Origin: Saccharothrix sp. ST-888
GTDB lineage: Bacteria > Actinomycetota > Actinomycetes > Streptomycetales > Streptomycetaceae
Length of the DNA stretch: 64,000 nucleotides
Assembly: GCF_000955975.1 (NCBI RefSeq)
Contig: NZ_JYJF01000019.1
Span: 1 to 64,000 of the forward strand
Reading direction: 5' to 3'
Numbering within the stretch: the stretch's first letter is position 1; each line of letters begins with the position of its first letter. Below the pieces are notes generated by a model. It was not told where the DNA came from, ran no database searches, and was given only the letters and a program-made list of their open reading frames with translations. The position numbers and the translations under genes were made by a program. Shown here piece by piece: positions 17,955-25,566 of the stretch.

Positions 17955-18079
17955 GCCCGGTCCGGCCGCAGGGGGACTTCGATGCGACCGCCTGACGTCT
18001 CGTCACCCGAGGTGAGCCGGCCGACACCGATCGTGCGGAGACTCTCCCCGGAACTGCGCCGTTCCCCTACGCTTTTCAG

Positions 18080-19432
18080 GTGAGCAGTCCGTCCGGCGAC
18101 GGCCCATACTCCGACGCGCCGCCCCTCCCCGCAGCCGCCTCCGCCGTCCCGGACGCGGCCCCGGCGGCCGTCGAACCACCCGGGTCCGCCGTCAGCGCGT
18201 CCGCGCACACCGCCGGCACCCGGCCGATCCCGGGGCCCCGGGTGCGACGGGCGGGCCGACTGCTGCCCTGGCACCCGTACGTCCAGTTGGAGCGCCTGCT
18301 CGGGTGGGCCGCCAGGCTGCGCTACCCCGCCGTCTCCTCCGCGCTGGCCGCCGTCGCGCTCGCCGCCTGCGGCGTGCTCATCCTGCGGCTGGTGCACCGG
18401 CAGACCGGTACCACCGGGCTGCTGGTCGGCCTGGGCCTGGCCCTGCTGCCGCTGCCCTTCGTGCTGGGCGCGCTCGCCTGGCTCAACCAGACCGCACGGG
18501 TGCCGCTGCGGCACACCCTGTTCTGCCTCGCCTGGGGCGCCTGTGCCGCGACCACCGTGGCGATCATGGCGAACGGCTGGGCCAGCGACTTCCTGGTCGC
18601 CCACCAGGGCAGCATGCGCGGCGAGACGATCGGGGCGGAGTTCGCGACGCCGCTGATCGAGGAGAGCGCCAAGGGCGCCGCCATGGTCATGCTGCTGCTC
18701 CCCCTGCACCGCAGACTCCGCTGCCGGGCCGAGCGCACCTGCGCCGTGCTGGTCCGGCGCTCCCCCGCGCCGCTGCGCCGCTCGGTGCGCCGCCTGCGCA
18801 ACGCCCCGCGGCTGCGGCGCCACCTGCGCCCGCTGCCGTACTTCCGCCCGGCCACCTACCACGGCCCGCACCCGCGCGGCGGCCGGCGGCGGGCCCGGTC
18901 CAGCCCGCGCACCCTGGCCGCCGGGGTGGTCCTCGGCGGGGTCACCGCCTGCGGGTTCGCCTTCACCGAGAACGCCCTCTACCTCGGGCGGGCGTTCACC
19001 GACGACCAGCAGACCCGGCTGGACGGCATCGGCCTCGGCGCGCCGCCCAGCCTGCGGGACTTCGACACCACGGTCCACACCTTCGTCCTGCGCGGTCTGC
19101 TCTCCCCCTTCGCGCACCCGCTCTTCAGCGCACTCACCGGACTCGGCATCGCGATCAGCCTCACCACCGGCCGCCGCTGGCTGGCCCGGGTGGCCGCACC
19201 GACGGGCCTGCTGCTGGCGATGGCCCTGCACGGCGTCTGGAACGCCGCCGCCGGACTCGGCACGCACGGCTTCCTGCTGGTGTACGGGATGGTGATGGTG
19301 CCCTCCTTCGCCGCGCTGGTCTGCTTCGCGGTCTGGGCCAGGGCCCGGACCGCGCGAAGCGCCCGGCACCCGGACCACCCGCCCCGCGACCCGGCCGCCG
19401 GGCGCTCCCCCCGGCGCGGTACCACCGCCTGA
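18080..19432 (+). CDS. PrsW-like intramembrane metalloprotease
   Basis: The 450-residue multi-pass membrane protein carries the three PrsW/CPBP-type motifs: EESAKG (about residue 194), FTENALYL (about 296) and LHGVWN (about 384), which supply the Glu/His metal ligands. PrsW in Bacillus cleaves an anti-sigma factor; the substrate here is unknown. A cytoplasmic Arg-rich loop of about 70 residues between the first and second motifs is long for the family. TACGCT at 18068-18073 ends six nt before the GTG, pointing to a leaderless mRNA. It directly precedes the initiator tRNA gene. Confidence 0.85.
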   Translation: MSSPSGDGPYSDAPPLPAAASAVPDAAPAAVEPPGSAVSASAHTAGTRPIPGPRVRRAGRLLPWHPYVQLERLLGWAARLRYPAVSSALAAVALAACGVLILRLVHRQTGTTGLLVGLGLALLPLPFVLGALAWLNQTARVPLRHTLFCLAWGACAATTVAIMANGWASDFLVAHQGSMRGETIGAEFATPLIEESAKGAAMVMLLLPLHRRLRCRAERTCAVLVRRSPAPLRRSVRRLRNAPRLRRHLRPLPYFRPATYHGPHPRGGRRRARSSPRTLAAGVVLGGVTACGFAFTENALYLGRAFTDDQQTRLDGIGLGAPPSLRDFDTTVHTFVLRGLLSPFAHPLFSALTGLGIAISLTTGRRWLARVAAPTGLLLAMALHGVWNAAAGLGTHGFLLVYGMVMVPSFAALVCFAVWARARTARSARHPDHPPRDPAAGRSPRRGTTA

Positions 19433-19508
19433 GCTCGCCCGCACCCCGGGGCGGCCGAAGAAGCGATTTCCCTTATCGGTGGCTCTCCCGTACTGTTGGG
19501 TTCACCGA

Positions 19509-19582
19509 CGCGGGGTGGAGCAGCTCGGTAGCTCGCTGGGCTCATAACCCAGAGGTCGCAGGTTCAAATCCTGTCCCCGCTA
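19509..19582 (+). tRNA. Initiator tRNA-Met (CAT)
   Basis: A full cloverleaf can be drawn. The acceptor is CGCGGGG with CCCCGCT, leaving the unpaired first position expected of an initiator. The D-arm is GAGC/GCTC, and the anticodon stem CTGGG/CCCAG has the three consecutive G-C pairs of initiators around loop CTCATAA (anticodon at 19543-19545). The T-arm is GCAGG-TTCAAAT-CCTGT and the discriminator is A. CCA is not encoded. Confidence 0.96.
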
Positions 19583-19591
19583 CTCAGTAGC

Positions 19592-19627
19592 CAGAAGGCC
19601 CGGCAGATTCGTCTGCCGGGCCTTCTG
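19592..19627 (+). terminator. Strong intrinsic-type hairpin after tRNA-Met
   Basis: A perfect 16-bp inverted repeat (19592-19607 and 19612-19627) with a TTCG tetraloop begins ten nt after the tRNA. No U-tract follows beyond a short GTTCC, as is common in streptomycetes. Confidence 0.88.
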
Positions 19628-19647
19628 CGTTCCCCGAATAAATTCCG

Positions 19648-19676
19648 TTGCCTCCGGTCCTCGGCCTGCCTATGGT
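19648..19676 (+). promoter_or_regulatory. Promoter for the 24-codon ORF
   Basis: TTGCCT (19648-19653) and TATGGT (19671-19676) are 17 nt apart, a good vegetative promoter. The predicted start near 19683 lies just before the strong ribosome binding site at 19691-19705. Confidence 0.55.
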
Positions 19677-19709
19677 TGGGCTCAGAGAACGAAAGGAGGT
19701 GATCCTGAG

Positions 19710-19784
19710 TTGAGTACCCACGCAACTGCGCACGTAGACGCGTCTGACTCGCTCGGGCGCGCCTCCGCAGAGGCCGCCGTCTAG
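19710..19784 (+). CDS. 24-residue small protein or leader peptide
   Basis: A TTG codon at 19710 opens a 24-codon frame (beginning MSTHATAHVDASDSLGRA) that stops at TAG 19784. It is preceded by GAAAGGAGGTGATCC (19691-19705), a 15-nt perfect complement of the 16S rRNA 3' end, with 9 nt between GGAGGT and the start, and by a good promoter. A hairpin (19827-19860) lies 42 nt after the stop. The whole looks like an independent mini-transcript. The peptide is Ala/Ser/Thr/His-rich, has no membrane segment, and has no run of a single codon that would suggest classical attenuation. The function is unknown. Confidence 0.5.
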   Translation: MSTHATAHVDASDSLGRASAEAAV

Positions 19785-19826
19785 GTTTCGGCCCTGCGGA
19801 CGCGTAACCGCGCAGATGTTGTCGCT

Positions 19827-19860
19827 CCCCCGGGACACCCTCATGGAGAGGCCCCGGGGG
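19827..19860 (+). terminator. Hairpin downstream of the 24-codon ORF
   Basis: CCCCCGGG (19827-19834) pairs with CCCGGGGG (19853-19860), and an inner CCTC/GAGAGG helix can stack on it; TTCGG follows. It may terminate the short transcript or attenuate read-through into the membrane-protein gene at 19987. Confidence 0.55.
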
Positions 19861-19986
19861 TTCGGCATGTCCGGGCCCGGGCAGGTCCGGCCCAGCGATC
19901 CCAACCAGTGGAACGGTTAGGATCGCTCGAAGGTGAGCCGGGAAGACTGGTCGGCACAGTGATCCGCCATGCCCGGGAGCCTCCAG

Positions 19987-20226
19987 ATGACCAGACCTCT
20001 GCGCAGAGCGCTCCTGGTGACCGGGTTCGGCCTCGTCCTGGGACTCTCCTTCTGCGCGTCGCTGTGGATCTCGCACCAGAACTGGGTCAGGAACTCCCTG
20101 CTGATCGCGGGACCGTGGCTGCTGCTCCTGGTGGTGGGCAATCTGCGCAGCTCCGCCCGGCAGGTCCGCCGGCGCCTGGGGCACCGGCCGCACACCCCGG
20201 CCGACGAACGGTCGACCACCCCCTGA
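19987..20226 (+). CDS. Small two-TM membrane protein, unknown
   Basis: The 79-residue product starts MTRPLRRALLVTG and has two hydrophobic helices (about residues 8-25 and 37-53) with a short loop, a basic stretch after the second helix (RQVRRRLGHR) and a hydrophilic C-terminus. I recognise no family. An upstream ATG at 19969 would add six residues; the later start has GGGAG upstream at somewhat long spacing. It sits in the same direction as the hypothetical gene at 20309. Confidence 0.6.
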   Translation: MTRPLRRALLVTGFGLVLGLSFCASLWISHQNWVRNSLLIAGPWLLLLVVGNLRSSARQVRRRLGHRPHTPADERSTTP

Positions 20227-20308
20227 CACCTCGCTGCACTCCCTGTCCGGCCACGGCGCCGCCCGCTACAGTCGCTGCGACCTAACGGGTGAATCGGGGA
20301 GGCCGTCG

Positions 20309-21304
20309 GTGATCGGTACACGGGGGAGGGCGGCCGAGCGCAGGTACGCGCGGTACGGCGGCGGGCTCGCGCCGGAAGTGCGGTACGGCCTGGCCGGGGT
20401 GGTCGCATCCGGAGTGGCGGGGCTGGTGCTCTGCGCGGCGGCGAGCGGGCACTGGACGGCGACGCTCGGCGGGGGCCTGCTGGTGGCCGCGATGGCCACG
20501 GCGGCCGGTGGCGGCGTGGGCTTCCTCTTCGGCATACCCCGCCTGCTCAGCAGCGGCGCCGCCGCACACCCCGGTGACCTGAGCGCCACCTCCACCGCGA
20601 GCTACGCGCCCAACACCAACCTGGAGCAGGCCTCCGACTGGCTGACCAAGATCCTGCTGGGGGCCGGGCTCACCCAGTTGGGCACGGTGCCGCACCGGCT
20701 GCGGCAGCTGGGCGACGCCCTGGCGCCGATGGTCGGGGACGGGCCGGGCGCGTCCGCGTTCGTGGCGACGGCGGTGGTCTACTTCAGCGTGCTCGGGTTC
20801 CTGTCCGGGTGGCTGCTCACCCGACTGCTGCTGGCACGGGCGCTGTCCACCGCCGACCGGCAGACCCTGGCGGACTCGGTGAGCCAGACCTCCACCTCGG
20901 CGGGCGCCCTGGACTACACCCCGCCCGAGGTCCGGAAGATGTTCGACACCGGCGTGGAGGGCCTGCGGGTCCAGGCGCTTGCCCTGCTCCAGGGCAAGCC
21001 CGACCCGGCCAACCTCGATCTGATCATCAGGGCGATCGACCGCAACCTCTCGCCCTTCGAACTGCTCCAGGCGCTGCTCGCCGCCCGCGCGATCGCCACC
21101 GGCGCCGGGCTGACCGACGAGCAGCAGGCCATGCTGCGGGAGGCGGTCGACTACAAGCTGCGCAACTCGAGCGCCGTCCCGCCGTACTCGCGCCGGCGTG
21201 TGGTCGGCGAGGAGATCCTCCGACTGCTGGCCGCGCCCACCCCCACGGGCGCGGAAGCGGCCAAGGACAGCAGCGGAGCCGAGGCCGCGGCCCGGTCCCA
21301 GTAG
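20309..21304 (+). CDS. Two- to four-TM membrane protein with GFLFGIPR/NTNLEQ motif
   Basis: The 331-residue protein has N-terminal hydrophobic helices (about residues 26-47 and 52-76), then the conserved-looking stretch GFLFGIPRLLSS and YAPNTNLEQASDWLTKILLG, another pair of helices (about 150-175), and a soluble C-terminal half. I recall the GxLFGIPR...NTNLEQxSDWLTK pattern in uncharacterised bacterial membrane proteins, some in pYEATS-type signalling architectures, but cannot verify this. GTG start at 20309; TACAGT at 20267-20272 is a plausible -10. The C-terminus is Ala/Ser-rich. The function is unknown. Confidence 0.7.
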   Translation: MIGTRGRAAERRYARYGGGLAPEVRYGLAGVVASGVAGLVLCAAASGHWTATLGGGLLVAAMATAAGGGVGFLFGIPRLLSSGAAAHPGDLSATSTASYAPNTNLEQASDWLTKILLGAGLTQLGTVPHRLRQLGDALAPMVGDGPGASAFVATAVVYFSVLGFLSGWLLTRLLLARALSTADRQTLADSVSQTSTSAGALDYTPPEVRKMFDTGVEGLRVQALALLQGKPDPANLDLIIRAIDRNLSPFELLQALLAARAIATGAGLTDEQQAMLREAVDYKLRNSSAVPPYSRRRVVGEEILRLLAAPTPTGAEAAKDSSGAEAAARSQ

Positions 21305-21520
21305 GCCCAATCCTGCGGGGCAGCGGTTCTCCGGGGCAGCGGTTCTTCAGGGGCGCAGCTCTTCAGGGGCGCGGGGAACTGCGCGAGTCGGAAGCGAGCG
21401 ACGTGCGGCCGGGCCCGGTGAGCACGTGGCACCTCGGACCCTGCCGTTTCGCGCAGTTCCCCGCGCCCCTGAAGTTCCATGCCCGGTCCCCCGCGCCCCT
21501 GAAAAAAAGTCCATGCCTGG
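21305..21520. repeat. Streptomyces-type long inverted repeat, copy A
   Basis: The perfect 26-bp arms at 21361-21386 and 21449-21474 (core GGGGCGCGGGGAACTGCGCG) are separated by 62 nt. Partial copies of the arm flank them (about 21342-21360 and 21489-21505), and GGGGCAGCGGTTCT is repeated twice near 21317-21347. The same core recurs at about 38881, 53167 and 58918. It separates the convergent genes ending at 21304 and 21521, so a bidirectional terminator function is possible. Confidence 0.85.
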
Positions 21521-22249
21521 TCAGCGAGCGGAGAGCAGGCCCTGGACGGCGGCCCGGGTGACTCCGTTGACCGCGCGGACCAGCAGGGCGGCGAGGTAGA
21601 GGAACGCGATGCCGAGGACGGAGACGCCCGCGATCTGCCAGGGCGAGGAGATGTAGTACTGGTAGTGCGAGGTGTCGGTGGAGAAGTCGGCCACCCGCAG
21701 GCCCGGCCAGCCCAGGTACCGGTGGAACACCCAGTGGTACGTGGGGTACAGCGTCAGCGCCCAGCCGACCGTCAGGAAGACCGTCGGGAGGACGAAGCTC
21801 AGGATGCTCCAGGGGAGCATCACCACCTGGTAGAGCGCCGCCTTCCAGCCCGCCGGATCGGCCAGCCGGGCGGTGCAGCCGCCCCAGAACCCGGGACGGC
21901 GGGGGCGCACCGGCGCCGGCCCCGAGAGTTCGGCACCCAGCAGCGTGCGGGCCCGGTGCCGTTCCAGGGCGCCGAGCCCCCGGGCACCGGTGAGCAGCAG
22001 GGCGGACAGCGGCAGGCCCAGCGCCGTGATCGCCAGCCCCAGCCCGGCCGCGAAGAAGGTGACGACGAAGGCGAAGCCCACCACGGCGAGGGGCAGGGAG
22101 CTCAGCGCGAAGCCGAACTGCCGCCAGGTGGCGGCGGTGACCGGGGCCAGCCAGAAGGACGCCCCCGGCCCGGCGGCGGGCCGCGCGGCGTAGCCGTCAC
22201 GGCCGTGCGGGCCCATGCCGTCGGTGCTCGTGGTGGTGGTGCTGCTCAT
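21521..22249 (-). CDS. Sensor-domain membrane protein without a kinase
   Basis: The 242-residue product corresponds to the four-TM putative sensor domain found at the N-terminus of actinobacterial histidine kinases (FWLAPVTAATWRQFGFALSS, then FVVTFFAAGLGLAITALGLP, a WTLYP-like TLYPTYHWVF loop, and a final helix). No kinase, HATPase or response regulator follows. The ATG at 22249 has AAGGGG nearby; a GTG upstream (near 22282) is an alternative. It may be a free-standing accessory sensor. Confidence 0.75.
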   Translation of the reverse strand: MSSTTTTSTDGMGPHGRDGYAARPAAGPGASFWLAPVTAATWRQFGFALSSLPLAVVGFAFVVTFFAAGLGLAITALGLPLSALLLTGARGLGALERHRARTLLGAELSGPAPVRPRRPGFWGGCTARLADPAGWKAALYQVVMLPWSILSFVLPTVFLTVGWALTLYPTYHWVFHRYLGWPGLRVADFSTDTSHYQYYISSPWQIAGVSVLGIAFLYLAALLVRAVNGVTRAAVQGLLSAR

Positions 22250-22350
22250 CGCGGGCCCCTTGGTGTCGTCCGTACTCACACTCCACACGATGCCGGTTGC
22301 GGGCCGTCGCCGGTATGGAGCCCGCTGGCGACTTCGGGGTGGGGTTCTCC

Positions 22351-22959
22351 CTACCCTCGCCCTCGGGCGGGACCGGTCCACTCGGGCGCCAGCAGCGAGA
22401 ACAGCAGCGAGTCGTACCAGGTGCCGCGCAGGTGCAGGTCGTGCCGGATCCGGCCCTCCAGTTGGAAGCCGGCCTTGGTGAGCACCCGGACGGAGGCGGC
22501 GTTGGCCGGATCGACCCGGGCGGCGAGGCGGTGCAGGCCGAGCGTCCGGAAGGCGAACTCGCAGAGCACCTCGGTGATCTCGCTCGCGTACCCCCGGCCC
22601 CAGGTGTCGCGGCGCAGGGCGTAGCCGAGGGTGGCGGAGCGGTGGTCGCCGAGGTCGAGCACGGCGGTGCCGATCGGGGCGGCGTACGCGGGCTCGTCGT
22701 CGGCGAGCACGGTGACGGCGAGTCGGTAGACGGTGCGCGGGTCGGCCTCGGCCTGTTCGACGTAGAGCTCGATCTGGTCGGCGCAGGTCTCGCGGTCACG
22801 CGGTTCGAAGGGCAGGTACCTGGCGGCTTCCGGGTCGCCGAAGACGGCGTACAGGGCGTCCACGTCGGCGGGGGTGTGGTGGAACTCGCGGATGGCGAGG
22901 CGTGGGCCGGTCAGCAGCACGGCCGCTCCCGGCGCCGCGGGTTCCGGTTCTGGCTCCAT
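22351..22959 (-). CDS. GNAT-family N-acetyltransferase (RimJ-like)
   Basis: The 202-residue protein fits the RimJ/RimL acetyltransferase group: LTGPRLAIREFHHTPADV at the start, SATLGYALRRDTWGRGYASE as the acetyl-CoA pyrophosphate loop (R-x-x-G-x-G/A-like WGRGYA) and ARVDPANAASVRVLTKAGF near the end. It should transfer acetyl from acetyl-CoA to an amine, often a protein N-terminus; the acceptor is unknown. It is divergent from the gene at 23056, whose promoter lies in the 96-nt gap. Confidence 0.88.
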   Translation of the reverse strand: MEPEPEPAAPGAAVLLTGPRLAIREFHHTPADVDALYAVFGDPEAARYLPFEPRDRETCADQIELYVEQAEADPRTVYRLAVTVLADDEPAYAAPIGTAVLDLGDHRSATLGYALRRDTWGRGYASEITEVLCEFAFRTLGLHRLAARVDPANAASVRVLTKAGFQLEGRIRHDLHLRGTWYDSLLFSLLAPEWTGPARGRG

Positions 22960-23055
22960 GCCGCCCGACCCTACAGCGGGCCGGGCCGCGGGGACCGCGC
23001 AGCGGGCGGGGCCACCGGCGGCGTCCGCGCCGCCGCACGGGCTACCGTACGTACC

Positions 23056-23919
23056 GTGAACCACGATCTGCAGCTCACCCCGCTCACCCGCACCGCCGAC
23101 CTGCTGGCCTGGGCGGCCGAGCACGGGTACGAGCCGGTGCCCGAGGAGGCGCTGCGGACGGTGCTCACCCTGCTGGAGCTCGGCGGCGCACCGATGCACG
23201 AGGGCTTTCCCGAGCTGAGTTCGCCGCTGCTGGAGCAGCTGCTGTACGAGCAGCTGTACCTGTACGTGCAGCCCGCGAGCGAGCCGGAGGCGTACGGGCG
23301 GGCGGTGCGGCTGCTGGTCGACCACCAGCGGGCGGGCCGGCGGCTCAACGCCAAGCGGCAGGCGAAGCTGCACGCGGAGGCCGAGTGGCAGGGCGAGCTG
23401 CTCTGCGACCTGCTGCGCCGCCCGCACCTGGTGACCTGGCCCCGGCTGTACACCCTGCTGCTGCGCGCGGACGGAGTGGACACCACCGACGCGGCGGCCG
23501 TGTCGGCCTGGCTGGAGGAGTTCCGCGAGCTGACGGAGGATCAGCGCATCGCGTGCTTCGGCTGGCTGGAGGAGCAGGGGCTGCTGGAGCCGGTGCAGGG
23601 CGACGAGGGGTGGAACCGGGCCCGCATGCTGTCCGTGGGGATGGCCACCGACGGCGCCCGGCTGCTGCTGGAGAACCGGCTGATGCAGCGCAGCTACCGC
23701 AATCTGGCCGGGCTGAACGCGCTGGGGCTGCCGATGCCCGGCGAACTCTCCGGGGACTTCGAGGACTTCGAGGCCGTGGTGGCGGCGGAGGCGCTGCGGC
23801 TGTGCGGGGAGTGGACGGTGCCGGGGCTGCCCGAGCTGCTGGTGACGGAGTTCGCGGAGCTGGCACCGGAGCCGGGCACCGAGGAGATCGAGGAGTACCT
23901 GGCGGGCACGGAGGCCTGA
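23056..23919 (+). CDS. Conserved hypothetical protein
   Basis: The soluble, acidic 287-residue protein is mostly helical, with Leu- and Glu-rich segments (LSSPLLEQLLYEQLYLYV, EWQGELLCDLLRRPH). No catalytic motif or signal peptide is visible and I do not recognise the family. TACCGT at 23043-23048 ends seven nt before the GTG, so the mRNA is probably leaderless. A GCCGGGCA/TGCCCGGC hairpin at 23933-23961 follows the stop and lies between this gene and the convergent peptidase gene. Confidence 0.75.
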   Translation: MNHDLQLTPLTRTADLLAWAAEHGYEPVPEEALRTVLTLLELGGAPMHEGFPELSSPLLEQLLYEQLYLYVQPASEPEAYGRAVRLLVDHQRAGRRLNAKRQAKLHAEAEWQGELLCDLLRRPHLVTWPRLYTLLLRADGVDTTDAAAVSAWLEEFRELTEDQRIACFGWLEEQGLLEPVQGDEGWNRARMLSVGMATDGARLLLENRLMQRSYRNLAGLNALGLPMPGELSGDFEDFEAVVAAEALRLCGEWTVPGLPELLVTEFAELAPEPGTEEIEEYLAGTEA

Positions 23920-24016
23920 CCGCGCGCCGCCGGCCGGGCACTGCCCTCCGGGATGCCCGGCGGGCCCGCACCGCGTACGGCGACGGGCCCGTCCGGGAGG
24001 CGTTCGGCCGGGAGGC

Positions 24017-24889
24017 CTACGGCTGGAGGCCGTGGGACCGGAGCCAGGCGAGCGGGTCGACCGGGGCTCCGCCGCCGGGGCGGACCTCCAGGTGGAGGTG
24101 CGGGCCGATGGGGGCGCTTCCCGGCAGGAGGCCGGGGCAGTTGCCGGTGGCGCCGACCTTGCCGAGCTGGGTGCCGGCGGCGACCTGGCCGGAGGCGGCG
24201 GAGATGGCGGAGAGGTGGCAGTACCAGATCTCGGTGCCGTCGGGCAGGGTCTGGATCACCCGGTACCCGTACGCGCCGGACCAGCCGGCCGAGGTGACCG
24301 TGCCCGCGCCGAGGGCGGTGACCGGGGTGCCGGTCGGGGCCGCGAAGTCCAGGCCGGTGTTCAGGTGGGCCCAGTGCGGACCGGCCTGCGCCACGAGGGT
24401 GTAGTTGGCGGTCGGCAGCTCCAGGGTGCCGAGCCGGTCGCGCTCGGCCGCAGCCTGTACCTCGGCCTGCTGGGCGGCCCGCTTGGTCTCGGCCTCCTGG
24501 GCGGCGGCCAGCCGGGCGGTCTCCTCGACCGAGGTGCGCTGCCCGTCGGCCTGCTGCTGGATCCGGGCGGCGAGGGCCAGTCCGGGGTCGGCGGACAGGA
24601 CGTGCTCCGAGGCCGTGTCGGGGACCGAGAGCGCCGGTGCGGGGGCGGGCGGCTGGGCGGGGGTGGCCGCGGCGGCCGACCCTGCGGTGGCGAGTCCGGT
24701 GGCGCCCAGCCCGGCGGCCATCGCGGTCACGCCGAGCAGCGAGCCGCCGGTGCGGGGCTGACGGGGCATCCGGTGCCGGGCCGCCCCGTCGGTGTCGACG
24801 GCCTGCTCCTGCGGGGGTTCGAGCAGCTGGGTACCGAACCCGAGAGTGCCGATCCCGAGGTTGGCGGGGGTGTGCGACAAGGACGCCAC
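24017..24889 (-). CDS. Secreted M23-family metalloendopeptidase
   Basis: The 290-residue protein has an N-terminal cytoplasmic tail, an export segment (about residues 48-75, LLGVTAMAAGLGATGLATAG), a Gln/Glu/Ala coiled coil (about 105-150) and a C-terminal LytM/M23 domain with HLNTGLDFAAPTGTPV, WYCHLS and GPHLHLEVRPGG, which include the zinc-binding His residues. It should cleave peptidoglycan peptide bridges. The GTG at 24889 follows GGAAAGGAG; in-frame codons upstream lie within the riboswitch leader and are rejected. Expression is probably controlled by c-di-AMP through the leader at 24915-25083. Confidence 0.87.
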   Translation of the reverse strand: MASLSHTPANLGIGTLGFGTQLLEPPQEQAVDTDGAARHRMPRQPRTGGSLLGVTAMAAGLGATGLATAGSAAAATPAQPPAPAPALSVPDTASEHVLSADPGLALAARIQQQADGQRTSVEETARLAAAQEAETKRAAQQAEVQAAAERDRLGTLELPTANYTLVAQAGPHWAHLNTGLDFAAPTGTPVTALGAGTVTSAGWSGAYGYRVIQTLPDGTEIWYCHLSAISAASGQVAAGTQLGKVGATGNCPGLLPGSAPIGPHLHLEVRPGGGAPVDPLAWLRSHGLQP

Positions 24890-24914
24890 GGAGGCGCGCT
24901 CCTTTCCTTCCTTC

Positions 24915-25083
24915 GCGCCGACCGGGTTAGCTGACGGGTTCGGAGCAGGAAGGTCTCCTACGGGCGGACCGAGGCCCACCCGATTCACCCCAGGAACGTG
25001 GTTCCCCGGCTCCCGGGCCTGCCGCGTGGGCAGACCCCGAGGATTGGGCGACGGCGCACGGTGCCGTTCGGGTACGGCGTTGC
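24915..25083 (-). ncRNA. ydaO/yuaA c-di-AMP riboswitch
   Basis: The minus strand carries the conserved actinomycete ydaO segments in order: CGCCCAATCC, GGGGAACC, GGGGTGAATCGGGTG, CGTAGGAGACCTTCCTGC and the 3' block CGAACCCGTCAGCTAACCCG ending GGTCGGCG. This class binds cyclic di-AMP and in streptomycetes typically precedes cell-wall hydrolase genes, as here. The end is 26 nt from the GTG of the M23 gene. The boundaries are approximate. Confidence 0.9.
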
Positions 25084-25230
25084 CGACCGCGCTGCGTTAT
25101 CAAACGTTAATCCGAGAAGCCCATGATTCCAAGCTGCGCGATTGGTGCAGTCCTGGCTTCCTGGGGCGCAATGGGCGATTTGTGACGATTGGCCAGCTCG
25201 CCCCATGACGGCCTGTTATCCCCCGGGGGC

Positions 25231-25434
25231 TCAGCCCTGGGCCCGGCGGTCCCGCTCGGCGATGGTCGTCCCGCCGATCGCCCAGTTCTCGCGCGGCAGC
25301 TCCTCGATCGCCACCCAGATGTTCTCCGGCTTCACGCCGGTGATCCGGGCGTATGCCTCGGTGAGTTCGCGGGCGATCTCGGCCTTCTGCTCCTCGGTGC
25401 GGCCGGCCAGCTGCTTGACGTTGATGAACGGCAC
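25231..25434 (-). CDS. 4-oxalocrotonate tautomerase-family enzyme
   Basis: The 67-residue protein begins MPFINVKQLAGR, placing the catalytic Pro at position 1 after Met removal, and contains ITGVKPENIWVAIEELPREN as in 4-OT proteins. Such enzymes interconvert enol and keto acids, or act as promiscuous dehalogenases or phenylpyruvate tautomerases. It is divergent from the alpha/beta hydrolase at 25567; the operator at 25504-25524 could affect both, but no leftward -10 was identified. Confidence 0.9.
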   Translation of the reverse strand: MPFINVKQLAGRTEEQKAEIARELTEAYARITGVKPENIWVAIEELPRENWAIGGTTIAERDRRAQG

Positions 25435-25497
25435 GACGACTCCTCACGGTCCGACTCTGCGATCAGCCGCACCGTACCGCACGATCCGGCAGACATC

Positions 25498-25526
25498 TTG
25501 ACGGCTAAGGCTATTAGCCTTAGCTT
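25498..25526 (+). promoter_or_regulatory. Promoter with embedded TetR-type operator
   Basis: TTGACG (25498-25503) and TAGCTT (25521-25526) are 17 nt apart. The spacer is filled by a perfect inverted repeat GCTAAGGCT-ATT-AGCCTTAGC (25504-25524). It lies 40 nt before a hydrolase gene whose operon ends with a TetR regulator, so autorepression is the natural reading. Confidence 0.75.
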
Positions 25527-25566
25527 TATGGCTACAGGAAGCAGCCCACGGCAGCGGAGGCAGGCC

